Shown one piece after another: positions 28,080-37,012 of a DNA stretch of 62,161 nt. The stretch covers positions 1-62,161 of the forward strand of contig JAKAZQ010000013.1 in assembly GCA_021815805.1 (NCBI GenBank). Direction: 5' to 3'. How positions within the stretch are numbered: the first letter of the stretch is position 1; each line of letters opens with the position of its first letter. Below the pieces are notes generated by a model, which did no database searches, had not been told where the DNA came from, and was given only the letters and a program-made list of their open reading frames with translations. The translations under genes and the position numbers were made by a program. The stretch is from Pseudomonadota bacterium (lineage in GTDB: Bacteria > Pseudomonadota > Gammaproteobacteria > Burkholderiales > Burkholderiaceae_C).

Positions 28080-29083
28080 GTGCGAGCCAAAACGCTGCCC
28101 ATCTGCCTGCGTCGCCCGACGCGCAGGCCCGGCCCGCCCGGCGCGTGCATCCCGGCACCCTGCTGCTGGCACTGGCGCTGCTGACCGTGCCGCTGTGGGT
28201 ATCCCACGTCGGCGGCTACACCGACATCGTGTCGCGCGTGCTCATCTACGCGCTTGCCGCGATGGGACTGAACCTGCTGCTGGGCTTCACCGGCGGCCTG
28301 TCGTTCGGCCACGCCGCGTATTTCGGGCTCGGCTCCTACGCCGTCGGCCTGATGCTCAAGTACGCCACCCACAGCGTGCCGCTGGCGCTGCTCGTCGGCA
28401 CCGTGGTGGGAGGGGTCGTGGCCACGCTGCTCGCGCCGCTGGTGGTGCGCAGGCGCGGCATCTACTTCGCGATGATCACCATCGCCATCGGCCAGCTGTT
28501 CTATTTCCTGTCCGTGCGCTGGTCGTCGGTGACCGGTGGTTACGACGGGCTGACAGGCTTTTCGCGTCACCCCATCCACGTGCTTCCCGGCCTGACCTGG
28601 ACCCTCGGCTCCACCGGTCTGTACTACCTGGTGCTGCTGTGCTTCGCGATCGGCGCCTGGATCATCTTCGCGGTGCTCAACTCGCCGCTCGGGCACACTT
28701 TCGTGGCGGTGCGCGAAAACCAGAAACGCCTGCGTTTCCTCGGCGTCAACGTCACCTTCTACGCCGCGGCCTCCTTCGCCATCTCGGGGTTCATCGTCGC
28801 GCTGGCCGGCGGGCTCAACGCGCTGCTGGACAATTTCGCCTCCCCCAACAGCCTGAGCAACAACCTGTCAGGCGATCTGGTGATCATCGCCGTGCTGGGC
28901 GGCATGCGCAACTTCTGGGGCCCGTTCGTCGGCGCTGCGATCTTCGTGCTGGTACGCGACTACGCCAGCAACGCCACCAGCAACTGGATGACCGTGATCG
29001 GCCTGATTTTCGTGCTGTCCGTGCTGTTCTTCCCCCTGGGCATCATGGGTTTCCTGCAACGCAAGGGCAAAGTCCAGTCATGA
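28076..29083 (+). CDS. ABC importer permease, LivM type
   Basis: 335 residues, about nine membrane segments after a ~25-residue polar N-terminus. LivM signatures: LNLLLGFTGGLSFGHAAYFGLG near residue 62, and FVAVRENQKRLRFLGVNV near 210. Pairs with the LivH-type subunit. Overlaps both neighbours by ATGA. Confidence 0.92.
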   Translation: MSASQNAAHLPASPDAQARPARRVHPGTLLLALALLTVPLWVSHVGGYTDIVSRVLIYALAAMGLNLLLGFTGGLSFGHAAYFGLGSYAVGLMLKYATHSVPLALLVGTVVGGVVATLLAPLVVRRRGIYFAMITIAIGQLFYFLSVRWSSVTGGYDGLTGFSRHPIHVLPGLTWTLGSTGLYYLVLLCFAIGAWIIFAVLNSPLGHTFVAVRENQKRLRFLGVNVTFYAAASFAISGFIVALAGGLNALLDNFASPNSLSNNLSGDLVIIAVLGGMRNFWGPFVGAAIFVLVRDYASNATSNWMTVIGLIFVLSVLFFPLGIMGFLQRKGKVQS

Positions 29084-29829
29084 GCCTTCTCCAATTGCGC
29101 TCGGTCTCACGCCGCTTCGGCGCGTTGCAGGCTCTCAGCGACATTTCCCTGGACATCGCCGCGGGGGAGTTGCGCGCGGTCATCGGCCCGAACGGAGCCG
29201 GCAAGACCACCCTGTTCAACCTGATCAGCGGCTTTTTCCCTCCCAGCAGCGGCGAGATCGTGTTCAACGGTGAACCCATCCAGCGGGTGAACCCGGCGGC
29301 GCTGGTACGTCGCGGCATCATCCGCACCTTCCAGATCACCGAGATCTTCCTCTCGCTGAGCGTGCGCGAGAACCTGCGCATCGCCGCCGAGGTCGCGCTG
29401 GGTCTGAGCGCCCGGCCCTGGCTGTCGCGCGCGCAACGCGCGCGCGTCGAGCAGCGCGTGGACGAACTGATGGCGCTGGTCGGCCTGACCGGCAAGGACG
29501 ATCGCATCGCCGGAGAGCTGTCGCATGGCGACCAGCGCGTGGTGGAGGTGGGCATCGCGCTGTCGCGCCAGCCCAAGCTGCTGCTGCTCGACGAGCCGAC
29601 GGCCGGCATGGGCGACGAGGAGACCCAGCTCATGACGGCGCTGATCAAGCGCCTGAACAAGGAGCAGGGCATTACCACGCTGTTTGTCGAACATGACATG
29701 GAAATCGTGTTCGGCATCGCCGATCGCATCACGGTGCTCGACAACGGCCATTTCCTGGCCGAAGGCAACGCGCAGGAAATCGCCGCCAATCCGGCGGTCC
29801 AGGCGGCCTATCTCGGGCAGCAGAACTGA
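29080..29829 (+). CDS. ABC importer ATPase, LivG type
   Basis: 249-residue ATPase: Walker A GPNGAGKTTLFN near residue 38, the family's altered signature region LSHGDQRVVEVGIAL near 148, Walker B LLLLDEPTAG near 166 and switch His in FVEHDMEIVF. The C-terminal extension ending QAAYLGQQN is characteristic of LivG-like subunits. Confidence 0.93.
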   Translation: MSLLQLRSVSRRFGALQALSDISLDIAAGELRAVIGPNGAGKTTLFNLISGFFPPSSGEIVFNGEPIQRVNPAALVRRGIIRTFQITEIFLSLSVRENLRIAAEVALGLSARPWLSRAQRARVEQRVDELMALVGLTGKDDRIAGELSHGDQRVVEVGIALSRQPKLLLLDEPTAGMGDEETQLMTALIKRLNKEQGITTLFVEHDMEIVFGIADRITVLDNGHFLAEGNAQEIAANPAVQAAYLGQQN

Positions 29830-29848
29830 ATCTCAGGAGAGCGATGCG

Positions 29849-30565
29849 ATGAGCATGGTTCTGGAAGTCGATTCCATCCATACGTATTACGGCAAGAGCC
29901 ACATCCTTGATGGGGTTTCGATGAACGTGCGAGAGGGCGAACTGGTCGCCCTGCTCGGACGCAACGGCGCGGGCAAGACCACCACGCTGCGCTCCATCAT
30001 GGGCCTCACGCCGCCGCGCAGCGGCACGGTGAAACTGTTCGGCCGCGACATGACCGGTGCGGCGGCGCACCGCATCGCGCAGGCAGGCGTCGGCTACGTG
30101 CCCGAAGGGCGCCGCATCTTCGGGCATCTCTCGGTCCACGAGAACCTGCTGGTGTCGCACCAGACGCAGGGCAACTGGAACATCGACACGGTGTACCAAC
30201 TGTTCCCGCGGCTGCACGAGCGACGCAACAGCAAGGGCGGTCGCCTTTCCGGCGGCGAACAGGAAATGCTGGCCATCGGGCGCGCCCTGCTGCTCAACCC
30301 CAAGCTGCTGATCCTCGACGAGCCGTCGCAGGGCCTGGCGCCCATCATCGTGCAGGAAGTCATGCGCACCGTGGCGCGCATGAAAAGCCAGGGCATTGCC
30401 GTGCTGCTGGTCGAGCAGAACGTGTTCGGCGCTCTGGAACTGGCGGATCGCGCCTACGTGCTGGGGGAAGGCCGCGTGTTGTACGACGGCACCGCCGACG
30501 CGCTGCGCGCCGACACCGCGCGCATGGAACAACTGGCCGGCGTCGCGCACTCGGCGGCAGCCTGA
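29849..30565 (+). CDS. ABC importer ATPase, LivF type
   Basis: 238-residue ATPase: Walker A GRNGAGKTTTLRSIMG near residue 37, signature LSGGEQEMLAIGRAL near 136, Walker B LLILDEPSQGLAP and switch region LLVEQNVFGALEL. The VGYVPEGRRIFGHLSVHENL stretch is typical of LivF. Preceded by an AGGAG ribosome site; last gene of the importer operon. Confidence 0.93.
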   Translation: MSMVLEVDSIHTYYGKSHILDGVSMNVREGELVALLGRNGAGKTTTLRSIMGLTPPRSGTVKLFGRDMTGAAAHRIAQAGVGYVPEGRRIFGHLSVHENLLVSHQTQGNWNIDTVYQLFPRLHERRNSKGGRLSGGEQEMLAIGRALLLNPKLLILDEPSQGLAPIIVQEVMRTVARMKSQGIAVLLVEQNVFGALELADRAYVLGEGRVLYDGTADALRADTARMEQLAGVAHSAAA

Positions 30566-30583
30566 TCCGGGCGGGCGCGCCGG

Positions 30584-30599
30584 GGGTCGCGTGCGACCC
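30584..30599 (+). terminator. Hairpin at the end of the importer operon
   Basis: Perfect self-complementary GGGTCGC-GT-GCGACCC (six- to seven-bp stem) 19 bases after the stop. The following bases (gttcaaacctatt) are AT-richer but not a T-run, so termination here is plausible but not certain. Confidence 0.4.
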
Positions 30600-30600
30600 G

Positions 30601-30655
30601 TTCAAACCTATTGATATCAGGGTTTGTACTTGCACTTTGTCCCCAAGGGACGGAA
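30601..30655 (+). promoter_or_regulatory. AT-richer upstream region of the puuDAP-like genes
   Basis: Between the importer hairpin and the PuuD-like start, a short low-GC stretch carries an interrupted dyad (AAACCT ... AGGGTTT, about 30605-30626) and a second dyad GTCCC-CAA-GGGAC just downstream. Location and composition fit a promoter/operator for the following genes; no confident -35/-10 assignment was possible. Confidence 0.35.
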
Positions 30656-30817
30656 ACTAGAGTCGTAACAACGCCGGTTCCGTGGACGCCCCTTGCAGGA
30701 AGCGCGCGGGCGGCATCGAACGGGGTTCCCGGGAGCGAGCGCTCGCCCGCCTGCGAGCCGGGGCCTTGTCGCTGCCTCCCGCCGGGAGCCACGGGCCGGG
30801 CTTGCCGGGCTCGCACC

Positions 30818-31633
30818 ATGACTCACCCTGTTCCCGTGGTGGCGGTGGCCACCGACCTCAAAGAACTGCACGGCCAGGCCGTGCATGCGGTGGCGCGCAA
30901 GTACGTCGACCCGCTGCTCGAGATCTCCGGCTGCCTGCCGCTGCTGCTTCCGGCCTTCGGCGCCAGCACTCCGGTGGATGCGGTGCTCGCGTCGGTGCAC
31001 GGCCTGCTGTTCTCGGGTTCGCCGTCGAACATCGAGCCCCATCACTACGGCGAACTGCTGGACAACCCGGCCTCCCCGTCGGATCCCGACCGCGACGCCA
31101 CCACCCTGCCGCTGATCCGCGCCGCGATCGCGCGAGGCATTCCGGTTTTCGGCATCTGCCGCGGGTTCCAGGAAATCAACGTCGCGCTGGGCGGCACGCT
31201 GCTGCAGCAGGTGCACTGCACCGAAGGCTATGCCGACCATCGCGAGGACGAAACCCTCCCCATCGAACAGCAGTACGGCCCGGCGCACGAGGTGCGCGCG
31301 GTGCGCGGCGGCTGGCTCGAACAGCTGATCGGGCTTCCCGCATGGCAGGTCAACAGCCTGCACGGCCAGGGCATCAAGCGCCTCGCACCGGGGCTGGCGC
31401 CCCAGGCCCACGCGCCGGACGGCCTGGTCGAGGCCTACATCCACGACTCCTCGCCGGGCCTGCTGCTCGCGGTGCAATGGCATCCGGAATGGCGCGCCGG
31501 CGCGAACCCGGTATCGCGCGCACTGTTCGAGGTGTTCGGCGATGCCTGCAGGGCGTACGCCGAGCGGCGTCGCCCGGTTGCGCCGCCTGCGCAGCCGACC
31601 ACGCCGCGGCGCACGCACGCCGAGGCCGCCTGA
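30818..31633 (+). CDS. puuD: Gamma-glutamyl-GABA hydrolase-like class I glutamine amidotransferase
   Basis: 271 residues of the peptidase C26 family. The nucleophile-elbow Cys is in VFGICRGFQEINVALGG near residue 113, and the His-Glu of the triad in LLAVQWHPEWRA near 220. LLFSGSPSNIEP near 65 fits the family. Cleaves gamma-glutamyl-GABA, the end product of the glutamylated putrescine route, releasing GABA and glutamate. Start at 30818 (MTHPVPVVAVATDLKE); the longer frame upstream is low-complexity and not family-like. 23 bases before the PuuA-like gene. Confidence 0.9.
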   Translation: MTHPVPVVAVATDLKELHGQAVHAVARKYVDPLLEISGCLPLLLPAFGASTPVDAVLASVHGLLFSGSPSNIEPHHYGELLDNPASPSDPDRDATTLPLIRAAIARGIPVFGICRGFQEINVALGGTLLQQVHCTEGYADHREDETLPIEQQYGPAHEVRAVRGGWLEQLIGLPAWQVNSLHGQGIKRLAPGLAPQAHAPDGLVEAYIHDSSPGLLLAVQWHPEWRAGANPVSRALFEVFGDACRAYAERRRPVAPPAQPTTPRRTHAEAA

Positions 31634-31656
31634 GCGGGCGCCGCCGCAGGCGCGCC

Positions 31657-33129
31657 ATGGCGGGCCGACGGGCCTCACCGAATCCGCCAGCGCTTGCCGC
31701 GGGCATGCCGCACACACCGCCTCGCCAGCCGCCGCTGCCGACAGCGGGCGCGGCCGCCGGCGCCACGCTGCCGCGCAGCTTCAACGAACTCGAGGCCTGG
31801 CTGGACCGGCGCCGCATCACCGAGATCGAGTGCCTGGTGCCGGATCTCACCGGGGTCGCGCGCGGCAAGATCCTTCCGCGCGGCAAGTTCACCGAGGACC
31901 GCGGCATGCGCCTGCCGGAGAGCATCATCGGCCTGACCGTGACCGGCAACTGGCCCGACGACGACAAGCTGCCGGAACTGATCAGCGACATCGATCGGGA
32001 CATGCACCTGGTGCCCGATCCCTCCACCGTGCGCCCGGTACCGTGGGCGACCGATCCCACCGCACAGGTGATCCACGACTGCCGGTTTCGCGACGGAGAC
32101 GAGGTCGACTACGCACCGCGCACGGTGCTCAGGCGCATCCTGCAGCTGTACCGCGAGCGCGGCTGGGAGCCGGTGGTGGCGCCGGAGATCGAGTTCTACC
32201 TGGTGGCCAGGAACACCGACCCCGATCAGCCCCTGCGCCCCCCGCTGGGGCGCTCCGGGCGCGCCGAGACCTCCCGCCAGCACTACAGCATCGACGCGGT
32301 CAACGAGTTCGATCCGCTGTTCGAGGACATCTACGACTGCTGCGACGCCATGGGGCTGGACATCGACGCACTGGTTCACGAAGTCGGCGCCGGGCAGATG
32401 GAAATCAACTTCCTGCACGGCGACGCGCTGGAACTGGCCGACAAGGTGTTCTTTTTCAAGCGCACGCTGCGGGAGGTGGCGCTGCGCCACCAGATGTTCG
32501 CCACGTTCATGGCCAAGCCGATGGCCGGTCAGCCGGGCAGCGCCATGCACCTGCACCAGAGCGTGCTCGACCGCGGGGCCCGACGCAATCTGTTCAGCGC
32601 CGCGGATGGCTCGGCATCGCCGCAATTCCTGCATTACATCGGCGGGCTGCAGAAGTACCTTCCGCATGTCATGGCGCTGTTCGCCCCCTACGTGAACTCC
32701 TACCGGCGGCTCGCCGGGGGCGACGCCGCGCCGACGAATGCCGAGTGGGGCAGCGACAACCGCACGGTGGGCTTGCGCGTGCCGTCGGCCGACGCGCCCA
32801 ACCGGCGCCTGGAGAACCGGGTCATCGGCGCGGATGCCAACCCCTACGTCGCGTTCGCCGCCAGCCTGGCGTGTGGCTACCTGGGAATGCTCGGGCAGAT
32901 CGAAGCCCTGCCCGAGATGCAATCCAACGCCGGGGCGCAGTCCCACGCCATCGAGCTGCCGCAAAGCCTGCCCGAGGCGCTGCGCCTGCTCGGCGCGCCG
33001 CCCGAGCTGGAACAGGTGCTGGGACGTCGCTTCTGCGGTATCTACCGCGCCGTCAAGACCAGCGAATACGCCGAGTTCATGACGGTCATCAGCTCCTGGG
33101 AACGCGAGCACCTGCTGCAGCACGTCTGA
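31657..33129 (+). CDS. puuA: Glutamine synthetase-family gamma-glutamylpolyamine synthetase
   Basis: 490 residues, GS type. N-terminal beta-grasp region ECLVPDLTGVARGKILPR; metal/ATP residues in VVAPEIEFYLV, HEVGAGQMEINF and GSAMHLHQSVLD; and the C-terminal NRTVGLRVPSADAPNRRLEN with ADANPYVAFAASL. The VRxPS...NRRLENR variant and the neighbours (oxidase, PuuD, PuuP, PuuC) support glutamylation of an amine such as putrescine rather than ammonia assimilation. Start could be 31657 or the in-frame ATG at 31705; the first 33 residues are low-complexity either way. Confidence 0.88.
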   Translation: MAGRRASPNPPALAAGMPHTPPRQPPLPTAGAAAGATLPRSFNELEAWLDRRRITEIECLVPDLTGVARGKILPRGKFTEDRGMRLPESIIGLTVTGNWPDDDKLPELISDIDRDMHLVPDPSTVRPVPWATDPTAQVIHDCRFRDGDEVDYAPRTVLRRILQLYRERGWEPVVAPEIEFYLVARNTDPDQPLRPPLGRSGRAETSRQHYSIDAVNEFDPLFEDIYDCCDAMGLDIDALVHEVGAGQMEINFLHGDALELADKVFFFKRTLREVALRHQMFATFMAKPMAGQPGSAMHLHQSVLDRGARRNLFSAADGSASPQFLHYIGGLQKYLPHVMALFAPYVNSYRRLAGGDAAPTNAEWGSDNRTVGLRVPSADAPNRRLENRVIGADANPYVAFAASLACGYLGMLGQIEALPEMQSNAGAQSHAIELPQSLPEALRLLGAPPELEQVLGRRFCGIYRAVKTSEYAEFMTVISSWEREHLLQHV

Positions 33130-33208
33130 CGAAGGCGTCGACCGCGGGCCGAACGTGGGGCGATCCTCGTCAGATCGCGAGCCGATTGCGCTCGGCGGGG
33201 GCTGCACG

Positions 33209-34666
33209 ATGGATAATTCGCTGCCGATTCGGCAGCCCATCGTTGCAGACCCTCACGTCCATCCCGCCATGCCCCACCGTACGGAACCCGTTGCGCTCAA
33301 CGGCAATGCCCTCGGCCTGACTGAATCGACGATCATGGGGGTGGCGGGAGCCGCCCCGGTGTTCTCCATTGCCGCCACCAGCGCGGCCCTGGTGGCCGGC
33401 GTGGGCGTGCTGGCGCCTGCCAGCCTGCTCTACTGCGGCCTGATCATGTTCGGCGTCACCTTCGCCTACATGCATCTGAACCGGCTGGACGCCAATGCCG
33501 GGGCCTCCTATGCCTGGGTGAGCAGCATTTTCAGCCAGGGCCTGGGCTTCCTGGCAGGGTGGGCCCTGCTCGTGGCCTCGGCCATGTTCATGGTCTCGGG
33601 CACGATCCCGGCGGCCACCGCCACGCTGGCGCTGGTGCATCCCGCCGCGATGGGCAACACGGCGGTCGTGACCCTGGTGGCCGCGGGCTGGCTGATCCTG
33701 GTCAGCGCGGTGATCCTCAAGGGCATCAAGCTGACCAGCTACGTGCAGGTCACGCTCACGCTGGTCGAACTGGGCATCCTGGTCGTCGTCGTGGGCGCGG
33801 CGCTGTGGAAGTTCTCCGCGGCGCCCGTGCACTCCATCCACTGGTCGGATTTCGACCCCCGCGCGTTCAGCCCCCACGTGTTCACGGTGGGGGCGCTCAC
33901 CGCCATCTTCTTCTACTGGGGCTGGGACGTCACGGTCAACCTGAACGAGGAGACCCGCAACGGCAACTGGGTGGCCAGCGTGGGCTCGCTGCTGGCGATG
34001 CTGGTGATCGTTGCGCTGTTCATCCTGTTCATGGTGGTGGCGCTGATGGCGCTGACGGACAAGGAGATCCAGGGCGCCAACACCAACATCATGCTGGCCA
34101 TCGCGGACAAGCTGTTCCCGCGACCGTGGAACTACATGGCCGTGCTGGCGGTGATGCTCAGCACCCTGGGAACGCTGGAAACCTCGATCCTGCAGTTCAC
34201 CCGGACCATGTTCGCGCAAAGCCGCGACGGCATGCTGCACCACCGCTACGCGCACCTGCACCCGACCTGGGACACACCCTGGGTGGCCACGCTGGCCATC
34301 GCCGGCTTCGGCTTGCTGCTGCTGTTCCTCGCCTCCTTCATTCCCACGGTCAGCCAGATCATCCAGGACTCCATCGATGCCATCGGGTTCCAGGCCTCCC
34401 TGTACTACGGCCTGGCCTGCCTGGCGTGCGCCTGGTACGTGTGGAAGCACCAGCGCAGGTCCTGGTTCCACGTGGTGTTCTACCTGCTGTGGCCGCTGGG
34501 CTCGGGGCTGTTCCTGTGGTTCATCGGGCTGTACAGCCTGCCCAGCTTCGATGTCATGACCAACAGCATCGCCATCGGCGGCGTGCTCATCGGGCTGGTG
34601 CCGTTCTGGCTCAACCGCAGGCAGGCCGTCCCGACGACGCAGGCGCAGCCGGTCAACGAGCTCTGA
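33209..34666 (+). CDS. puuP: APC-family amino acid/polyamine permease
   Basis: 485 residues with about twelve membrane segments. APC signature near the first helix: ESTIMGVAGAAPVFSIAATSAAL. Conserved ANAGASYAWVSSIFSQGLGFLAGW and FFYWGWDVTVNLNEETRN motifs. Proton-coupled uptake of an amine or amino acid; the context favours putrescine or a related polyamine. ATG 33209 was chosen; ATG 33269 is an alternative start closer to the first membrane helix. Confidence 0.87.
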   Translation: MDNSLPIRQPIVADPHVHPAMPHRTEPVALNGNALGLTESTIMGVAGAAPVFSIAATSAALVAGVGVLAPASLLYCGLIMFGVTFAYMHLNRLDANAGASYAWVSSIFSQGLGFLAGWALLVASAMFMVSGTIPAATATLALVHPAAMGNTAVVTLVAAGWLILVSAVILKGIKLTSYVQVTLTLVELGILVVVVGAALWKFSAAPVHSIHWSDFDPRAFSPHVFTVGALTAIFFYWGWDVTVNLNEETRNGNWVASVGSLLAMLVIVALFILFMVVALMALTDKEIQGANTNIMLAIADKLFPRPWNYMAVLAVMLSTLGTLETSILQFTRTMFAQSRDGMLHHRYAHLHPTWDTPWVATLAIAGFGLLLLFLASFIPTVSQIIQDSIDAIGFQASLYYGLACLACAWYVWKHQRRSWFHVVFYLLWPLGSGLFLWFIGLYSLPSFDVMTNSIAIGGVLIGLVPFWLNRRQAVPTTQAQPVNEL

Positions 34667-34767
34667 ATCGGCGCGACGGGGTCGCGGGCCACGCGGGTCG
34701 GTGCCGGCCGGCGTCGGCGCGTGGCGCAGCATCCCGCACATGCGCCGGCCCGACCTGCACGAAGGGT

Positions 34768-35279
34768 TCAGCGCAGGATGCTCACGCCGACCAGCAGCCA
34801 GCAGGCCGCGGTGGCCGCCAGGTGGGTGTCCGACAGCCTGTCGCGCGATCGAGCCGGCCCGCGCCCTGCAACCGGATCCACTCCGCCCGACGCCTGGCGA
34901 AGCCCAGGCACAGGGTCAGCATCAAGCCGCTCGGCAGCAGCCATACGGACGGCGCAATCCGGAGGGCGCAATCCGGATGCCGGCGGTTGCGATGGAACAA
35001 GGCCGCCAGCAGCGCCGACAGGCGGCAGGCGAGTGCCGGGGACACCGCGCCGATGGCGATCGGCCGCTGGCGCTTGATCGGGTGCATGCGATCCGCGTCG
35101 GCATCGACCATGTCGTTGAACACCCGCACGCTGCCGGCCGCACAGCAAAATGCCACCCAAGCCATCGCCGCGTGCAGACCATCGAGCAGGGTCGGCGGCT
35201 GCCCGAAAACCACGCCGAGAACGACAAAACCGCTCTTCGTGTACTGGTGGGGTCGCGGCAATCGACGGATCACGCTCAT
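34768..35279 (-). pseudogene. Decayed UbiA-family prenyltransferase (decaprenyl-phosphate phosphoribosyltransferase-like)
   Basis: Starts like a real gene (MSVIRRLPRPHQYTKSGFV) and keeps the catalytic NDMVDADADRMHPIKRQRP motif and IAIGAVSPALACRLSALLAAL. It then jumps directly to a late-family segment (WLLPSGLMLTLCLGFARRRAEW), implying an internal deletion of roughly 80-90 codons. The reading frame then shifts: the remaining hydrophobic C-terminal piece (DTHLAATAACWLLVGV) is in another frame, ending at 34768. Intact relatives are about 290 aa. Lies opposite in strand between the permease and PuuC-like genes. Fragment identity is good; absence of function is inferred from the deletion and frameshift. 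Apart from this remnant I see nothing in the 34667-35474 gap. Confidence 0.75.
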
Positions 35280-35449
35280 CTTGACGGCGGCAGCAAGGCG
35301 CACCGCAGGCAAACAACCGTGCCGCAATCGCGCTCCGATGGTGCTCACGCATGCAAGCCGGCGAGGCATCGGCGTGAGTTTTGCATTAGTTCACCGCCAA
35401 CCGTGCGAAGATTGCGCCTGCACGAGGCCTTCCGGCCCCGGTGTGTCCG

Positions 35450-35458
35450 CCCCCCCCC
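35450..35458 (+). repeat. C9 homopolymer before the puuC-like ribosome site
   Basis: A run of nine C residues lies directly before the AGGAG ribosome site (gatcgAGGAGtcatcg) of the aldehyde dehydrogenase gene. Such tracts can slip; here a length change would alter leader length, not the reading frame. Confidence 0.8.
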
Positions 35459-35474
35459 GATCGAGGAGTCATCG

Positions 35475-36989
35475 ATGAACCAACCCACTGCACGCGACGC
35501 ATGGCATGCGCGCGCCGCTGATCGCATCGCCGCCGGCATCGACGGCCGGCTGCTGATCGACGGGCATCGGTACCACGCGGTGGACGGACGCTGCTTCGAC
35601 TGCATCTCCCCGCTCGACGGCAAGGTCATTGCCCGCGTGGCCCGCGGCCACAGCGCCGACGTGGATCTGGCGGTGGCCAGCGCCCGCGCCGCGTTCGCCG
35701 ACGGACGCTGGAGCTCGCGTCCGCCGGCCGCGCGCAAGAAGGTGCTGCTGGCCTTCGCCGAGCGCATCCGCGCCGCGCGCGACGAACTCGCGCTGCTGGA
35801 AACCCTGGACATGGGCAAGCCCATCGCGGCCGCGCTGTCGGCCGACGTGCCCGGCACGGCGCGCTGCATCCAGTGGTACGCCGAAGCCGTCGACAAGGTC
35901 TACGGCGAGATCGCCCCCACCGGGCGCGACGCGCTGGCCCTGGTCAGCCGTGAACCGGTGGGCGTGGTGGGCGCCATCGTGCCGTGGAACTACCCGTTGC
36001 TGATGACCTCCTGGAAACTCGGACCGGCGCTGGCCGCCGGCAACAGCGTGGTGCTCAAGCCCAGCGAGCGCTCGCCGCTGAGCGCGCTGCGCCTGGCCGA
36101 ACTCGCGCTGGAGGCCGGCCTGCCCGAGGGCGTGTTCAACGTGGTGCCCGGCTTCGGCGCCGAAGCCGGCGAGGCGCTGGCCCTGCACATGGACGTCGAC
36201 GCCATCGGTTTCACCGGCTCCACGCGCACCGGGCGGCGCATGCTCGAGTACGCCGGTCGCAGCAATCTCAAGCGCGTATTCAACGAACTCGGCGGCAAGT
36301 CCGCCAACATCGTGTTCGCCGACTACGACGACCTCGAACGTGCCGCCGCCACCGCGGCCGGCGCCATGTTCTACAACCAGGGCGAGTCCTGCAACGCGCC
36401 GTCGCGCCTGCTGGTGCAGGACAGCATCGCCGACGCCTTCGTCGAACGCGTGGCCGCGCTGACGCCCGGCTATGCGCCGGCGGATCCGCTGGATCCGGCC
36501 ACCCGCCTGGGCGCGCTGGTCGACGCCCAGCAGACCGCCACGGTCATGGAATACATCCAGAGCGGGCTGCAGCAGGGCGCGCGCTGCGTGGCCGGCGGCG
36601 AGCAGGTGCTGCGCGAGACCGGCGGCCAGTTCGTCGCGCCCACCGTGTTCGACGGGGTGGACAACACCATGCGCATCGCGCGCGAGGAGATCTTCGGGCC
36701 GGTGCTGTCGGTGATCCGCTTCTCCACCGAGCAGCAGGCACTGCAGATCGCCAACGATTCCAGCTACGGTCTGCACGCCGCGGTGTGGACACGCAGCCTG
36801 GATCGCGCGGTGCGCGTGTCCCGCGCTCTGCACGCCGGCACCGTGCACGTCAACGAGTACGACGACGACGACATCACCGTGCCCTTCGGCGGGGTCAAGC
36901 AGTCCGGCAACGGGCGCGACAAGTCGCTGCACGCACTGGACAAGTACTCGGACCTGAAGACCACCTGGATGCACATCGACCTCGCCTGA
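35475..36989 (+). CDS. puuC: NAD(P)-dependent aldehyde dehydrogenase, PuuC-like
   Basis: 504-residue [26 protein letters not shown] and [11 protein letters not shown] in the cofactor domain, catalytic Glu in [13 protein letters not shown], nucleophile Cys in [14 protein letters not shown], and [14 protein letters not shown] near the C-terminus. Closest in character to gamma-glutamyl-gamma-aminobutyraldehyde dehydrogenases, matching the neighbouring amine oxidase, PuuA and PuuD. ATG 35475 has a good AGGAG site; the frame upstream of it covers the pseudogene region and is not coding. Confidence 0.92.
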   Translation: MNQPTARDAWHARAADRIAAGIDGRLLIDGHRYHAVDGRCFDCISPLDGKVIARVARGHSADVDLAVASARAAFADGRWSSRPPAARKKVLLAFAERIRAARDELALLETLDMGKPIAAALSADVPGTARCIQWYAEAVDKVYGEIAPTGRDALALVSREPVGVVGAIVPWNYPLLMTSWKLGPALAAGNSVVLKPSERSPLSALRLAELALEAGLPEGVFNVVPGFGAEAGEALALHMDVDAIGFTGSTRTGRRMLEYAGRSNLKRVFNELGGKSANIVFADYDDLERAAATAAGAMFYNQGESCNAPSRLLVQDSIADAFVERVAALTPGYAPADPLDPATRLGALVDAQQTATVMEYIQSGLQQGARCVAGGEQVLRETGGQFVAPTVFDGVDNTMRIAREEIFGPVLSVIRFSTEQQALQIANDSSYGLHAAVWTRSLDRAVRVSRALHAGTVHVNEYDDDDITVPFGGVKQSGNGRDKSLHALDKYSDLKTTWMHIDLA

Positions 36990-37012
36990 TGCCCAGCTCC
37001 CGACCAGGCCCC

